NCBI RefSeq assembly: GCF_010093815.1 | Contig: NW_022985549.1 | Span: 1,947,494 to 2,011,493, forward strand | DNA length: 64,000 bases | Direction of reading: 5' to 3' | DNA from: Pseudovirgaria hyperparasitica | Lineage: Eukaryota > Ascomycota > Dothideomycetes > Acrospermales > Acrospermaceae | Part shown: positions 25,780 through 35,929 of the stretch, in pieces | Position numbering within the stretch: the first letter of the stretch is position 1 | Layout: each line of letters begins with the position of its first letter | Position numbers and translations under genes: made by a program | The notes under the pieces: generated by a model | The model's input: only the letters and a program-made list of their open reading frames with translations | What the model was told of the DNA's origin: nothing | The model's database searches: none

Positions 25780-25955
25780 CACATTGCACTCGAATACTGC
25801 TGCGACTAGTCTACCACTACCACTAGTAGTAGTAATTAGTAGTAGTCTGCAGCTAGCCAGCCAGTAGCTGTTCGATATCCGACTGCACTACTCGACCACA
25901 CTAGCAAGTTGCTGGATAGTCAGAGACAGAGTGAGAGAGAATCGGTCACAACAAG

Positions 25956-26148
25956 GTGAGTTGCGGCGCAGTCTTTTCTTTCACTTTGCATTCATGCCCC
26001 CTGCTCTGCCCTGCGCTGCCCTGTCTTGTCTACTACTAATTGAATTGCTACTTAATGACCATCATCATGCATGCTACCTACATACATTTTGGTAGCAAAA
26101 AAAAGAATGGTTGAATCAAAGCTTGACAATCCTCTTCTTCTACTCTAG
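25956..26148 (+). other. Probable 5' UTR intron of the XprG-type gene
   Basis: A consensus donor ACAAG/GTGAGT at 25956 is paired with a pyrimidine-rich acceptor TTCTACTCTAG ending at 26148. The leader between 26149 and the ATG at 26263 contains no other ATG. The 193-nt element is outside any reading frame, so it would be spliced from the untranslated leader. Confidence 0.55.
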
Positions 26149-26262
26149 ATCCATCCATCAACCCAACCAACACATCCTTTTCTTGCCGTTTCGTCGACAA
26201 GCAACAATTCGACTAATTACTACAACGACCACTACGGCAACAACAACAAGCCTGAGACGATC

Positions 26263-27037
26263 ATGATGAATTCCGGTCAGTCCAGTCTACTCCCGTCCAC
26301 TCCACTCTTAGCGTTCACTTGCATCTCTAGTAGTTTGTTGTAACTGTGCATGGTGTTGTAGTTGTAGTAGTAGTAGTAGTAGTAGTGGTAGTCGTCGTAG
26401 TACTTCTTGTTGCACTTGGTGTTGCTGTACTCACTTGTACTTGTTGTTGTTCTTCTTCTTCTCATACACACACTCTCTCTCTCACCCTCCCTCTCCCTGA
26501 CCGCCAGCCTTATTCATCCTGCTGCACCCAGTCTTGGCTGCGTATTCGGCTGCCTCTCCTCCCGCCCATTCTTCTTCTGCTTCTTCTTCTTTTTCTTCGA
26601 CTTTTCTGCTGCCTTCTTTCTTATTCGTTGCTTTTGGCCCATCCTCTCTCTCTTCTCGTCTTGCTCTCTTTCACTTCTCTACCCTCTCTAGTCCATTTAC
26701 TCTCACCCTCTCCCACCCTCACTACCTCCAACTCTACACAACAGCACCATCCACACACACACACACTCTCTCTCTCTCGCAAACCTGCTGCACCTCGCTC
26801 TGCATGCACCCAACGCAGACAGCCGGCGCTTGGTGAGACTCTGTGCGACTGTGCAGGCCTCACATCCGAGTCTTAGCGCCCGCTTCCACCTGGTGCTTGC
26901 TTGCTTGCTTGCTTGCTTGTGTGTGGTTGTGTGTGCGTGTGTGTGCGTGGGTGCGTGTGTGCGTGCTGCTTGTCTTTTTTCTTCTCTCTTCTCTTCCAAT
27001 CTGCATCTTTCCTGCACTCGACCACCACACACACACA

Positions 27038-27074
<37 letters not shown>

Positions 27075-27154
27075 CCTAACACACACACCCCCTCCCCCTG
27101 CCCCCCCTCCTCCGTCTTCTTCGTACTTTGTTGATTCTCATTCGTGCTTTGCTA

Positions 27155-27192
<38 letters not shown>

Positions 27193-27461
27193 TTCCATCT
27201 TCTGCTTCTTTCTTCGTCTTCCTCCGACTCTTCCTCCGACTCTTCTTCGTTCTTGTCCCACCTCAGATCTGCTCCCCCTTCTCTCTCTGCCTCTCCCGCA
27301 CAACTTCCTGGCCATTGGTTACTAATCCCTCCTCCCAGTCTTACAACAGAGTGCCCCGCTGCCTCTGCCACAAGACTACTCGCAGCAGTCGAATGAGAAT
27401 GAGTACATTGATCCTATCAATTCACACCAGCAACAGCACCACCACCACCATCATCACCATC

Positions 27462-27492
<31 letters not shown>

Positions 27493-28266
27493 TCACCACA
27501 ATTCATACAACAATAACAACAACGACCATCTGAGACGAGACCATTCTACCTCGACCTTTCTACCTCCCCATACTACTCGCTACTTGCCCATCCATCGTCC
27601 GACAACACATTACGGCAGCCAGTAAGTCCTTTACTCTTCCTCTTTTCATTTCCCTTCATCTCGTCCTTCTCTTCTCCAATCCAATCGTCTCTCCCTGCTC
27701 CCCATACTGTCCCGAACGTCATGCATCATCATCATCATCATCATCGTCATCATCATCGTGGTGTGGGGCCCCTGTTCAACTCTGCGCGCTGTGGCGGTTG
27801 GGTTGGCAGTGCTGGTGCAGTGTTACCCCCCTCCCCCCTCCCCCCTCGTCATCCCAGCACATTTCCTCTCCCATCTTGCGCCTGTTCCCCTCCTCCTCCT
27901 CCCCCTCCCCCCCCTGGTCACTTCTGCTGTAATCTCTTCGTCTTTTCCCCTCCATGCATCATCTTCCGTACCATCCACCATCCATCCTCCACTTGGGCGA
28001 CCGCAAACAAACCCTCTCTGCTTTCATTTCTGCCGCGTTGCCGTGCGTGTTTTGTGCGCCTCTTTCTGCCCCTGCTGGCCTATCCCCATTCTGCTCTTTC
28101 TCTCTCACTCTCTCTCGCTCTGCGGCTCTCTCTGTATCTCTCCCTCTCTGCTGGCGCGCTGTCAATCATCATCACACGACGTCCAAGCTCGCGCTTGTCT
28201 GCTTGTCTTTGCTTGCAATCTGTCCCACCCTCTTACTTTTGCCTTGTACACACCTTTTACTTCACC

Positions 28267-28297
<31 letters not shown>

Positions 28298-29016
28298 GAC
28301 AGACGCTTCTCTCATGGGCGCGGATAATGGCTGCTGATCATGCTTGCTGCTGCCTAGCTTTCACGCCGGACCACCGCCGCCCATCTCAGACTCGAACAAC
28401 AACTCGGCTTCCATCTCGACCAGCCCCAGCTCAAACACCTCCTCCTCCCTGCTCTCCCTCTACCCGACCACCACCTCCACCTCTCTATACCAGCAGGCAA
28501 ACCACCAGGGTCTGTCAGTCTCGACTCCGCAGGTGCCGCAGCTTTTCCCCTCCTCTGCTGCTGCCTACCACCCCGGCTTTGCGGGCATGTCCACTATCAG
28601 ACAGAGGGGTACTACCTCCATGTACGTATCCTGACCTCCCCTGCCCTGCCCTGCCATGCCATACCTGCCCTGTACTGTCGTGCCCCCCCCCCTCTCTCTC
28701 TCCCTCTCAAACCCCGACCTGCCGCGAAAAGACTGATCCCGCACGCTCTCACACACACGCACACACACACACGCACACATACACACACAACCTCGCTGTA
28801 CATACATGCTTCTTTTTGCTGACACGTCTGCCCTCCAGGTCCGACTATTCGTCAAATACTGCCATGCTGCCCCCGACACGCTCACCTGGAATCGGCAATC
28901 AGCTATCGCCATCTTTTGGTGCGACTACTCATCGTGACAACTACACGACTGCTGCACCACCACCCTATCTTCACCGCCATCCGCATTCTCCTCGCTCACA
29001 TCATCTCTACAACACC

Positions 29017-29052
<36 letters not shown>

Positions 29053-30513
29053 TCCATTCCGGATATCCCGCGAAGCGTCCTGCCCGCCGCCATGCCTCTC
29101 TCCCCGCAGTCTGCCTCCCATTACACCTCCACCCACGCCATGCTCGCTTACACCAACCCGCATGACCGACATGAGACGCCGCCCTTTGAAGACCAGCAGA
29201 ACTTTCATGACATTCGCACCGAAAACGACGCAATTGTCTCGGCAAAGATTGACGCCAAGATCGAAAAGGGCTTCTTCATGTCGGGCGATCGCGTGTGGAC
29301 CTGCTACAGACGCAACTACTTTTCCGTGCAGTCGTCATACTCCCTCAACCCGCATCTCCCAAACGAGCGTCTCTACATCTCGCGCAACGGCAAGATGGAG
29401 CAAATACAGGCCCTGGCAATGTCTCTGTCTGCCGCCGTCGACGGGCCCACCGGCAAGATCATCGAGCTGATACAGCATACCCCAAAGCGGGACAAGGGGC
29501 CGCAGCTGCCCATTGCAAAAGAGAAGCTTCTGCCGGCCCCGCCGGGCAAGATACCGGGAGAGACGCACGGCTATCCCTTGACCTCCTTTCACAACCCGAA
29601 CCCGATGGCCTCGCCCTTTCTGCCTCTGCAGCAAGAGGCCGATCCGAGCAACTCCTCCTCGGTGCCTTCGTCTGGCCATTCACACAATGCCTACGCCCAC
29701 ACCTTTGAGCGCATCCAGTTCAAGTCTGCCACCGCCAACAACGGCAAGAGGAGGGCCCAGCAGCAATACTACCACCTCATTGTGGAACTGTGGGCCGACG
29801 TACGGAGGACGGGCGAGCAAAAGCCCACCTGGCTGAAGCTTGCCCATCGTGTCTCTGCCGCCGTCGTCGTGCGTGGTCGCTCTCCGAGTCACTACTCGAA
29901 TGAGGGACCCAGTACCAGCGGCACTTCACGTCAAGGAGGGCATGGTAGCAGTGGCGCTCCCGGTGGTGGTGGTGGTGGTGGTTATGCAGGCTATGGCGGC
30001 GGCGGCGGCGGCGGAAGTCTTGGCCTTGGTCGATCGCTGAATACTGGTTTTGCAAACCTTTTGGGTGGTGGTGGTGGTGGCAGCACGTATGGTGGTGGTG
30101 GCGCCTACAGAGCACCAGGCCAGTACGCCTCCTCGCACAACCCAAGTCCGGTTGGCAGCAACTCCGTGAGCAGTGCGAGCTCCATCAGTGCCGGGCCCGG
30201 CGACGGTGGTGTCGACCACCACATGGAGGACGTCGAGAACAAGCCCTCGGACGGCTATGATGGCTACCAGTACTACCCTGGTCCTCTGTACGATGCCGGC
30301 CTACAAGAAGACCCCCAAGCAAAGCCGCCGCCGCCCTCCCAGACACAGCATCAGTACGACGAGGCAAGAAAAGTCAAGGAAGAGTATAACACGCACAGCT
30401 TTGCTACCACTACTACGAACAACAACTGGCAAGGTGGAGGCTGTGGTAAATACGTCGGTGTGGAATCCAGCCGGGGATACTACCCTGACCTGCAAGTCCA
30501 CAACGCCTACTGA
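26263..30513 (+). CDS. xprG: Ndt80/PhoG-type transcription factor, XprG/VIB-1 class
   Basis: Four coding exons, 26263-26275, 27339-27621, 28358-28621 and 28839-30513, join in phase to 744 residues. Exon 1 codes only MMNS plus one base. Exon 2 carries DYSQQSNENEYIDPINS and long His/Gln/Asn runs. Exon 3 carries HAGPPPPISDSNNN and FAGMSTIRQRGTTSM. Exon 4 holds the Ndt80 DNA-binding fold at about residues 312-535: DRVWTCYRRNYFSVQ, LAMSLSAAVDG, ELIQHTPKRDKGPQ, FERIQFKSATANNGKRRAQQ, YYHLIVELWADVRR and VVVRGRSPSHYSN. A glycine-rich linker and acidic tail follow. Relatives XprG (Aspergillus) and VIB-1 (Neurospora) are nuclear regulators of protease secretion, starvation response and hyphal cell death. 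The two large introns (1063 and 736 nt) are unusual for this genome. Confidence 0.88.
26364..26387. repeat. TAG trinucleotide repeat within intron 1 of the XprG-type gene
   Basis: About eight TAG units near the 5' end of the long first coding-region intron. Further GTAGT and GTTGT variants flank it. Confidence 0.85.
27039..27070. repeat. CA/CT dinucleotide repeats in intron 1
   Basis: A CA run passes directly into a CT run of about sixteen units. It is one of several long pyrimidine tracts in the intron upstream of the exon 2 acceptor at 27338. Confidence 0.85.
27155..27193. repeat. TAC/CTA trinucleotide repeat in intron 1
   Basis: About thirteen uninterrupted units of CTA. Open frames across it code poly-Thr or poly-Tyr and are artefacts. 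Confidence 0.9.
27431..27490 (+). repeat. CAC/CAA codon repeat coding poly-His and poly-Gln
   Basis: Within exon 2 of the XprG-type gene, CAG/CAC/CAT/CAA codons give a run of His then Gln. Another Asn-coding AAC run of about ten codons lies in exon 4 near 29017-29050. Both probably vary in length between isolates. Confidence 0.8.
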
Positions 30514-30540
30514 TGCCGGCTTGATGTCCATCTATTGTCT

Positions 30541-30595
30541 CATCACCATCATCATCATCATCATCATCTTCTTCTTCTTCTTCTTCTTCTTCTTC
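30541..30595. repeat. Adjacent CAT and CTT microsatellites
   Basis: About eight CAT units pass directly into about ten CTT units, 30 bases past the stop codon of the XprG-type gene. Confidence 0.9.
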
Positions 30596-31554
30596 ACCGT
30601 CTTGCCTACATCTTTGCAGCAACAGCATAAAAACAGCTACATCTCTCTCTAGGAAGTAGTAGGTACGCACATCGACCATGTCAACAACGCACCACATAGA
30701 CACGTCTTCTTCGCATCTAGCCGGCCCCCGGGATATTCCAACCATCTCACGCGCGCGCACATACACACACACACACACCGGCGTTTTTCTTCAAAGCAAA
30801 CCTGGCATATTTGAGTGTAGATGAGAGCGCCACCATTTTCGGTTTTCATGTCAACATTTTTTGTTTTCCCTTTTGCGCTATTTCGCCTTCTCATACATAC
30901 CCCATTCCAACATCCATTACGGCGTTTTGTTGTTGAAGCACTGCTGAGCTGAGCCATGATTACCTCTTCACCCATACACACCTTTCCTTCTCTGCGTTTG
31001 AGCGTTGTTCTTGATTCTTGATGCATAGCACCGGAGTGACGGCCCGGATTCCTGTTTCGGATCCGGTCAGAGAGAAAAAAAAAGCATTGGGCATCGGACG
31101 ACATGAAGGCATGAGGCGCGGGGGACTTATGGTATTGGGTATGGGGGCATGAGAGCACGAGGGCACGAGGGCATGAGGACAATGGGAGCAACGGGAGCAA
31201 CGGGACGCGGAAGCAAACGACGGCATCATGTCATGGCATCATCAACAGGAGCGTGGCGTCTGTGCTCACGGCTTTGATCATCTTTTTCTGGTCTCGTCCT
31301 CACCTGACACACACACTCTCTCTCTCTCTCTTGCCCTTTTTTTCTTTACTTCTTCATCATCATCATCTTCTTCTTCTTTGTTCTGCCCCTTGAGCATACG
31401 GATACCCCACCACATCTCTCCAGCCCCCCTTTTTTCCACACTCTCACTCATCACACACTTATGACACAAACACAACCCCTGGAGGCTTTTTTGTATTATA
31501 CTCTTCTTCTTCTTTTCTGGAATGGTTGTCCCGCCTCCGCCTGCTGTGCTTGGC

Positions 31555-31639
31555 TTGACGAGACTGGACTTGACTTGACGAGACTGGACTTGACTTGACG
31601 AGACTGGACTTGACTTGACGAGACTGGACTTGACTTGAC
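31555..31639. repeat. 20-bp tandem minisatellite
   Basis: Four near-perfect copies of a 20-base unit, AGACTGGACTTGACTTGACG, flanked by CTTGACG on the left and CTTGACC on the right. The unit itself contains the internal repeat CTTGA. Confidence 0.93.
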
Positions 31640-32249
31640 CCGCAAACAAGAGCCAAGTACAGGGACAAGTACAAGGACAAGCAAGCAAAGGCTGACTGGC
31701 TGACTGGCTAACTGGCTAGTCCAATGGCGCGGGGCGAGACATGACATTGTGGTATATAACAATAACGGGGAGGGAATGTAAGGGAAGGAAAAACGAGGAA
31801 ATGAAGAGGAAAAAACGGAGGGAGGCCCCGTTTGATTTGTATATTGCTGTGTTTTGTGCTTGTGCTTGTGGTTGTGTGTGTGCTTGTGGTTGTGTTTGTG
31901 TGTGTGTGCTGTGACGTGTTGTGTTGTATGTGCTTATTATACTCATGCTTATCCTCGTGCTTATGACAGCCTTGCCCGTTCAAATCCCTCAGATAGATCA
32001 GATCCACGATAAGAGGACTCAATCGGTTCTTTAACCACATCCACCCAAACACACACGCACAAGGCACGACAGTCACACGGTAGAAACACAAAGTAAAATC
32101 TAGAATAAAATCTCATTCCATCCCGAAGCCCAGCGCCAATATCATGTTGCAAACTTCATCTTCATCACCATCCACCTCCCCCCCATACATACATGCATGC
32201 ATGCCCCTTCCCAGAACCTACAACCCCAAGAAAAAAAAGAAAAAAAAAA

Positions 32250-33484
32250 TCACAACCGCGCCTTCGACACAACCATGGCATTCCCCTTCGCCAACCACGC
32301 CACCGCATCCCCAACCATCTCATCCACCACCGCCTTGGCCGACTTCTTCTCACTCACCACCGCCGCAGCTTTACCCATCAGAAACGGCCGCGCATTATCC
32401 ATCGTATCATCGTCAATCTCGTCGCCCATCGTCTCAAAGTCGTGCTCGACAGGGATCTTGCCCCGGCCCGTCAACTCCTTGATCTCTGCGGCGCGGTTCG
32501 TCTCCCAGTTATCAATGTACGCGTTATTGCGCACGCGCAAGGGCCGGCCGGTGAAGATGATTGTGCGCACGTTGTCGTCGTGTCCGGCCGTGCGGACGGC
32601 TTCCTGGTGGGCTTTTGGCGCGCCAGCCTCGTCGGTGAGGATGAAGCGGGTGCCGATCCAGACGGCTGAGGCGCCGAGCATGAGGGCTGCGGCGACGGAC
32701 TGGCCGTTGAAGAGGCCGCCTGCTGCGATGACTTGGACGGGTTGGCCTGTCATCGGGCTTTTGTGGCCGGCGACGAGGCGGACGACTTCGGGGATGAGGA
32801 TGGTGGTGGGCACGTCGCCGGTGTGGCCGCCGCCTTCGCCGCCCTGGGCGCAGATGATGTCGGCGCCGATGGCGAGGCATTTGGCGACGTGCTTGGGGTG
32901 GCCGATCATGTTCATGTAGAGGATGCCGTGGGCGTGGAGTTTGTCGACGACGGATTTGGGGGGCACGCCGACGGCGGAGACGAAGAGGGATGCGCCCGAG
33001 TCGATGATGATGTCGATTAGTTCGTTGAGTTTGCCTTTGGTGTAGTCGTAGCTGTTTGGGGTGTTAGTTTGTTGTTGTCGTCGTGCTACGCCGCTGGGCT
33101 GATAGGTGGATGTGTGGCACAAAGTGGAGAGTGCTTACTTGGTCTTGCGGGCGCTGCCTCCGACCTGGGGGAGCAGCAGGTCGACGCCAAACGGTGCGTT
33201 CTTGTCTGTCAGGAAGCCCTTGAGCTCGGCAATCTGTTCGCGGAGCATGTCTGGGGTGTAGCCGACGCCGCCGATGACGCCGAGGCCGCCTGCGTTTGTG
33301 ACGGCGGCGGCGAGCTTGGGGCCTGCGGCGACGTTCATGCCGGCTAGTAGGATGGGGTGCTGGATCTTCAATAGATCCGTCACGGTCGTCTTGAGCTGCT
33401 CTGTGGACAGGTGGTCAGCGCAACGTGGCAGAGGAAAGTGGCATGTGATGGATGGGTGGATGACGACTTACGAGGTGAGGCCAT
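32250..33484 (-). CDS. Nitronate monooxygenase (2-nitropropane dioxygenase family)
   Basis: Three exons, 33484-33472, 33400-33139 and 33051-32250, encode 358 residues. The first exon holds only MASP plus one base; the splice yields QQLKTTVTDLLKIQHPILLAG, the standard start of the FMN-binding barrel. Further family motifs are AGGLGVIGG, ICAQGGEGGGHTGD (FMN phosphate binding and the active-site His region), VIAAGGLFNGQSVAAALMLGA and WIGTRF. These FMN enzymes oxidise toxic alkyl nitronates such as propionate 3-nitronate to aldehydes and nitrite, probably in the cytosol. The gene is divergent from the folate synthesis gene across 619 bases. No signal peptide is seen, and length is normal. Confidence 0.93.
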
Positions 33485-34103
33485 GATGGGTGATGTATGT
33501 GTGTGTGTAGTTGGAGATGAGGATGAGGTGATGAGTGGTGTTGAGAGTTAGATGGAGAAGAGAAGATGAAGAAGAAGAAGAAGAAGGACGCCGCAGAATT
33601 TGTAGAGACGAAGGGGCGGAGATGGAGTCGTTGCGTTGCCGAAGCGGAGGGCGAGTTTCTGGCTGAGGCGGAAGAAGTCTGGGGTAGCGGGCGGAGATGC
33701 CGAGGCACACGCCTTCACTGACCCTGCTGACCAATAGAATGCCTGGAACACACGCTTCGGTCCACTAACCGCTTCCGGCCAGTGTAACTCCCAGAGACTA
33801 CTGCGTGTCCGGCATGGCTTGCGAGACGTCGGATGTGATTTATTGTATAACTCAGTCAATGATGATGATGGCGAAGATGATGACGGCTATCCCACTACTT
33901 GGACGCTCGTCTCTTCAACCCGAGAAAGAGGCCTGTGATAGTAGAACACCTGAACAACCGAACATGGCCCGAACCAGCTTAGTGAGCGGCTGTCACTCCG
34001 GATTCTCACTAGAGCCGCTGCACAAATCTTCTGGAACCCTTCCTCTACGTACGTCTATGCATTCAGAGTGAATAGGCCATCAACCACTGGCCGCCGTCAG
34101 CAT
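33485..34103. other. Divergent promoter between nitronate monooxygenase and folate genes
   Basis: No gene is supported in these 619 bases. A GAAGAAGAAG tract near 33567-33586 lies just upstream of the monooxygenase start and falls in its leader or promoter. Confidence 0.5.
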
Positions 34104-35706
34104 ATGAGGCATGCCTTCGGAATGAGACCCAGCACCTCGACACCATCGCTCCGACTCGGCCAATGCCTGCTGCACGCTCGGGTTCCGAAGAGATGCTTCT
34201 CAGCCCTACACGCTCCGTCTTCTACGTCTTCACCACTTCCATCGGCTAGCTCACCATATCCAACTCGCCATCTCCGTACTGCGCACAGAAACATGGGACT
34301 GGAGACATCGATACGTCCCATCTCGACTGCAGGCGCTGCTGCCACCAGCATGGCACGCAGCAGCGCCCACAGACCTCATCGAGCATTCATTGCCCTCGGC
34401 AGCAATATGGGCGATCGCATCTCGTGGATCGAAAAGGCGTGCAATGCCATGGAGAGCACTCCAGACATCAAGATTCGACGCACGAGTAGCCTGTGGGAGA
34501 CGACAGCCATGTACGTGCTGGACCAGGAGAACTTTGTGAACGGAGCGTGCGAGGTGCGCCATATCAAAACATACCACACTCACCTTTGCGCACCACGTGA
34601 CTAACCCCGTCCAGATCGAAACCTCACTGGGCCCAATCCATCTGCTCGACCGTCTCCAGTCCATCGAGAACGACCTGGGCCGCGTCAAGGTCATCGACAA
34701 AGGCCCTCGCAATATCGACCTCGACATCCTCCTCTACGACGACAGGACCATCTCTCACCCCCGTCTCCAAGTCCCGCACGCGCTCATGCTCGAGCGCGAA
34801 TTCGTCCTCCGTCCTCTCTGCGAGCTCATCCCAGCATCCACCCTCCCTGGATCCCCATCCGGCACCACTCTATCCAACCATCTCGCAGCTCTCCCGGCCT
34901 CGCCCACGCCCCTATCCACAATCACCTCTCTAGCCCCCGGCATCCCCCCTATCGCCTCCCTCCACACCCACCGCAACACCCTCCTCATGTCCATCCTCAA
35001 CCTGACCCCAGACTCCTTCTCCAACGGCCCTTCTCCCCCCGCCCTCACCAACCCACTCGCCCTCGCAAACGCCGAGCTCGCCCGCCTCTCCCCCTTCCTC
35101 GACTCCCTCTCCGCCCTCCCCCCCAACATCGCCCTCAGCATCGACACCTTCCACGCCTCCGTCGCCGCCGCCGCCCTCGACGCCGGCATCCACATCATCA
35201 ACGACGTCTCCGCCGCCTCCCTCGACCCCGCCATGCTCCCCCTCGCCGCCTCCCGCCACTGCACCCTCATCCTCATGCACATGCGCGGCTCCCCCGCCAC
35301 AATGTCCAAACTGACCTCCTACCCGCACGGCGTCGTCCACGGCGTCGCCACCGAACTCGCCGCCCGCGTCGCCGCCGCCGAAGCAGCAGGCGTGCGTCGC
35401 TGGCGCATCGTGCTGGACCCGGGGCTCGGCTTCGCGAAGACGCCCGCCCAGAGCATCGAGCTCCTGCGTCGCTTGCCGGAGCTGCGCCGCTGGCCTGGGC
35501 TCGAGGGCTTGCCGTGGCTTGTTGGGCCCAGTCGGAAGGGCTTTGTGGGTGTTGTCACGGGCGAGAGGGATGCGGCGAGGCGTGAGTTTGGGACGGCGGC
35601 GGCGGTGAGTGCGTGTGTGGCGGGGGGCGCGGATGTGGTTAGGGTGCATGATACGGGGGAGATGGCGCGGGTGGTGCGGATGGCGGATGCGGTGTGGCGG
35701 TTTTGA
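34104..35706 (+). CDS. FOL1: Bifunctional HPPK-dihydropteroate synthase (folate biosynthesis)
   Basis: Two exons, 34104-34553 and 34615-35706, give 513 residues. The first 90 or so are rich in Arg, Ser, Pro and His with few acids, which fits a mitochondrial presequence. HPPK follows: FIALGSNMGDR, TSSLWETTAMYV, FVNGACE, then after the intron LLDRLQSIENDLGR and KGPRNIDLDILLYDD. DHPS is next: LMSILNLTPDSFSNG, IHIINDVSA, ILMHMRGSPATM, IVLDPGLGFAKT and WLVGPSRKGFVG. The protein makes 7,8-dihydropteroate from hydroxymethyl-dihydropterin and p-aminobenzoate, and the DHPS half is the sulfonamide target family. The dihydroneopterin aldolase domain present in trifunctional yeast Fol1 is absent, so that activity must be encoded elsewhere. 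The frame opens upstream at a GTG; the first ATG is at 34104. Confidence 0.92.
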
Positions 35707-35929
35707 TGTGTGGTGAGACGGCCTGTATGAATTATATGTGTGTGTTTGTATTTGTTTGTATGTGCTATGGACGGTGGAGGTTCACGATAGAGGGAGGGGG
35801 TGTGGATGTATGTTTATATATTTATAGACCCCGGCCTCACGGCTCGCTTTTCAACAAGAGCCGTAGAATAGTATGTTAATATTCCCATCGGACATGTCAT
35901 TCCACAACCCCAGACCAAGATACCCCCCC

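Larger units (their letters stand above)
16483..25955. other. Very long gene-free region upstream of the XprG-type gene
   Basis: Over 9 kb with no supported protein gene on either strand. The open frames are short, and the longer ones (for example 22485-23063) are biased, lack domains and follow simple repeats. The DNA is not AT-rich or degenerate. It alternates unique stretches with GA/CT tracts, GTT and TAGG runs and CCAT repeats. Its right half probably forms the promoter and 5' leader of the transcription factor at 26263. The left end serves as the exchanger promoter. Noncoding RNAs could be hidden here but nothing in the sequence identifies one. Confidence 0.6.
30514..32249. other. Intergenic region after the XprG-type gene
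   Basis: It contains the probable 3' UTR of the XprG-type gene, with CAT and CTT microsatellites at about 30541-30595, and the 3' flank of the convergent nitronate monooxygenase gene. A 20-bp minisatellite and a GT-rich tract at about 31855-31915 lie within it. Open frames here are produced by repeats, and no gene is supported. Confidence 0.55.

Noticed and set aside
26346-27396. Several open frames rich in Leu, Ser and His upstream of XprG exon 2
   Set aside because: They fall within the first coding-region intron and follow CT, CA and TAC microsatellites.
27721-28838. Long open frame in front of the Ndt80 domain coding poly-His and Pro/Ser-rich sequence
   Set aside because: It spans intron sequence and reads exon 3 in the wrong frame. 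Splice signals and phase give a coherent alternative with family-like N-terminal sequence.
30649-32091. Several minus-strand frames after the XprG-type gene
   Set aside because: They read microsatellites and the 20-bp minisatellite; composition is repeat-driven.
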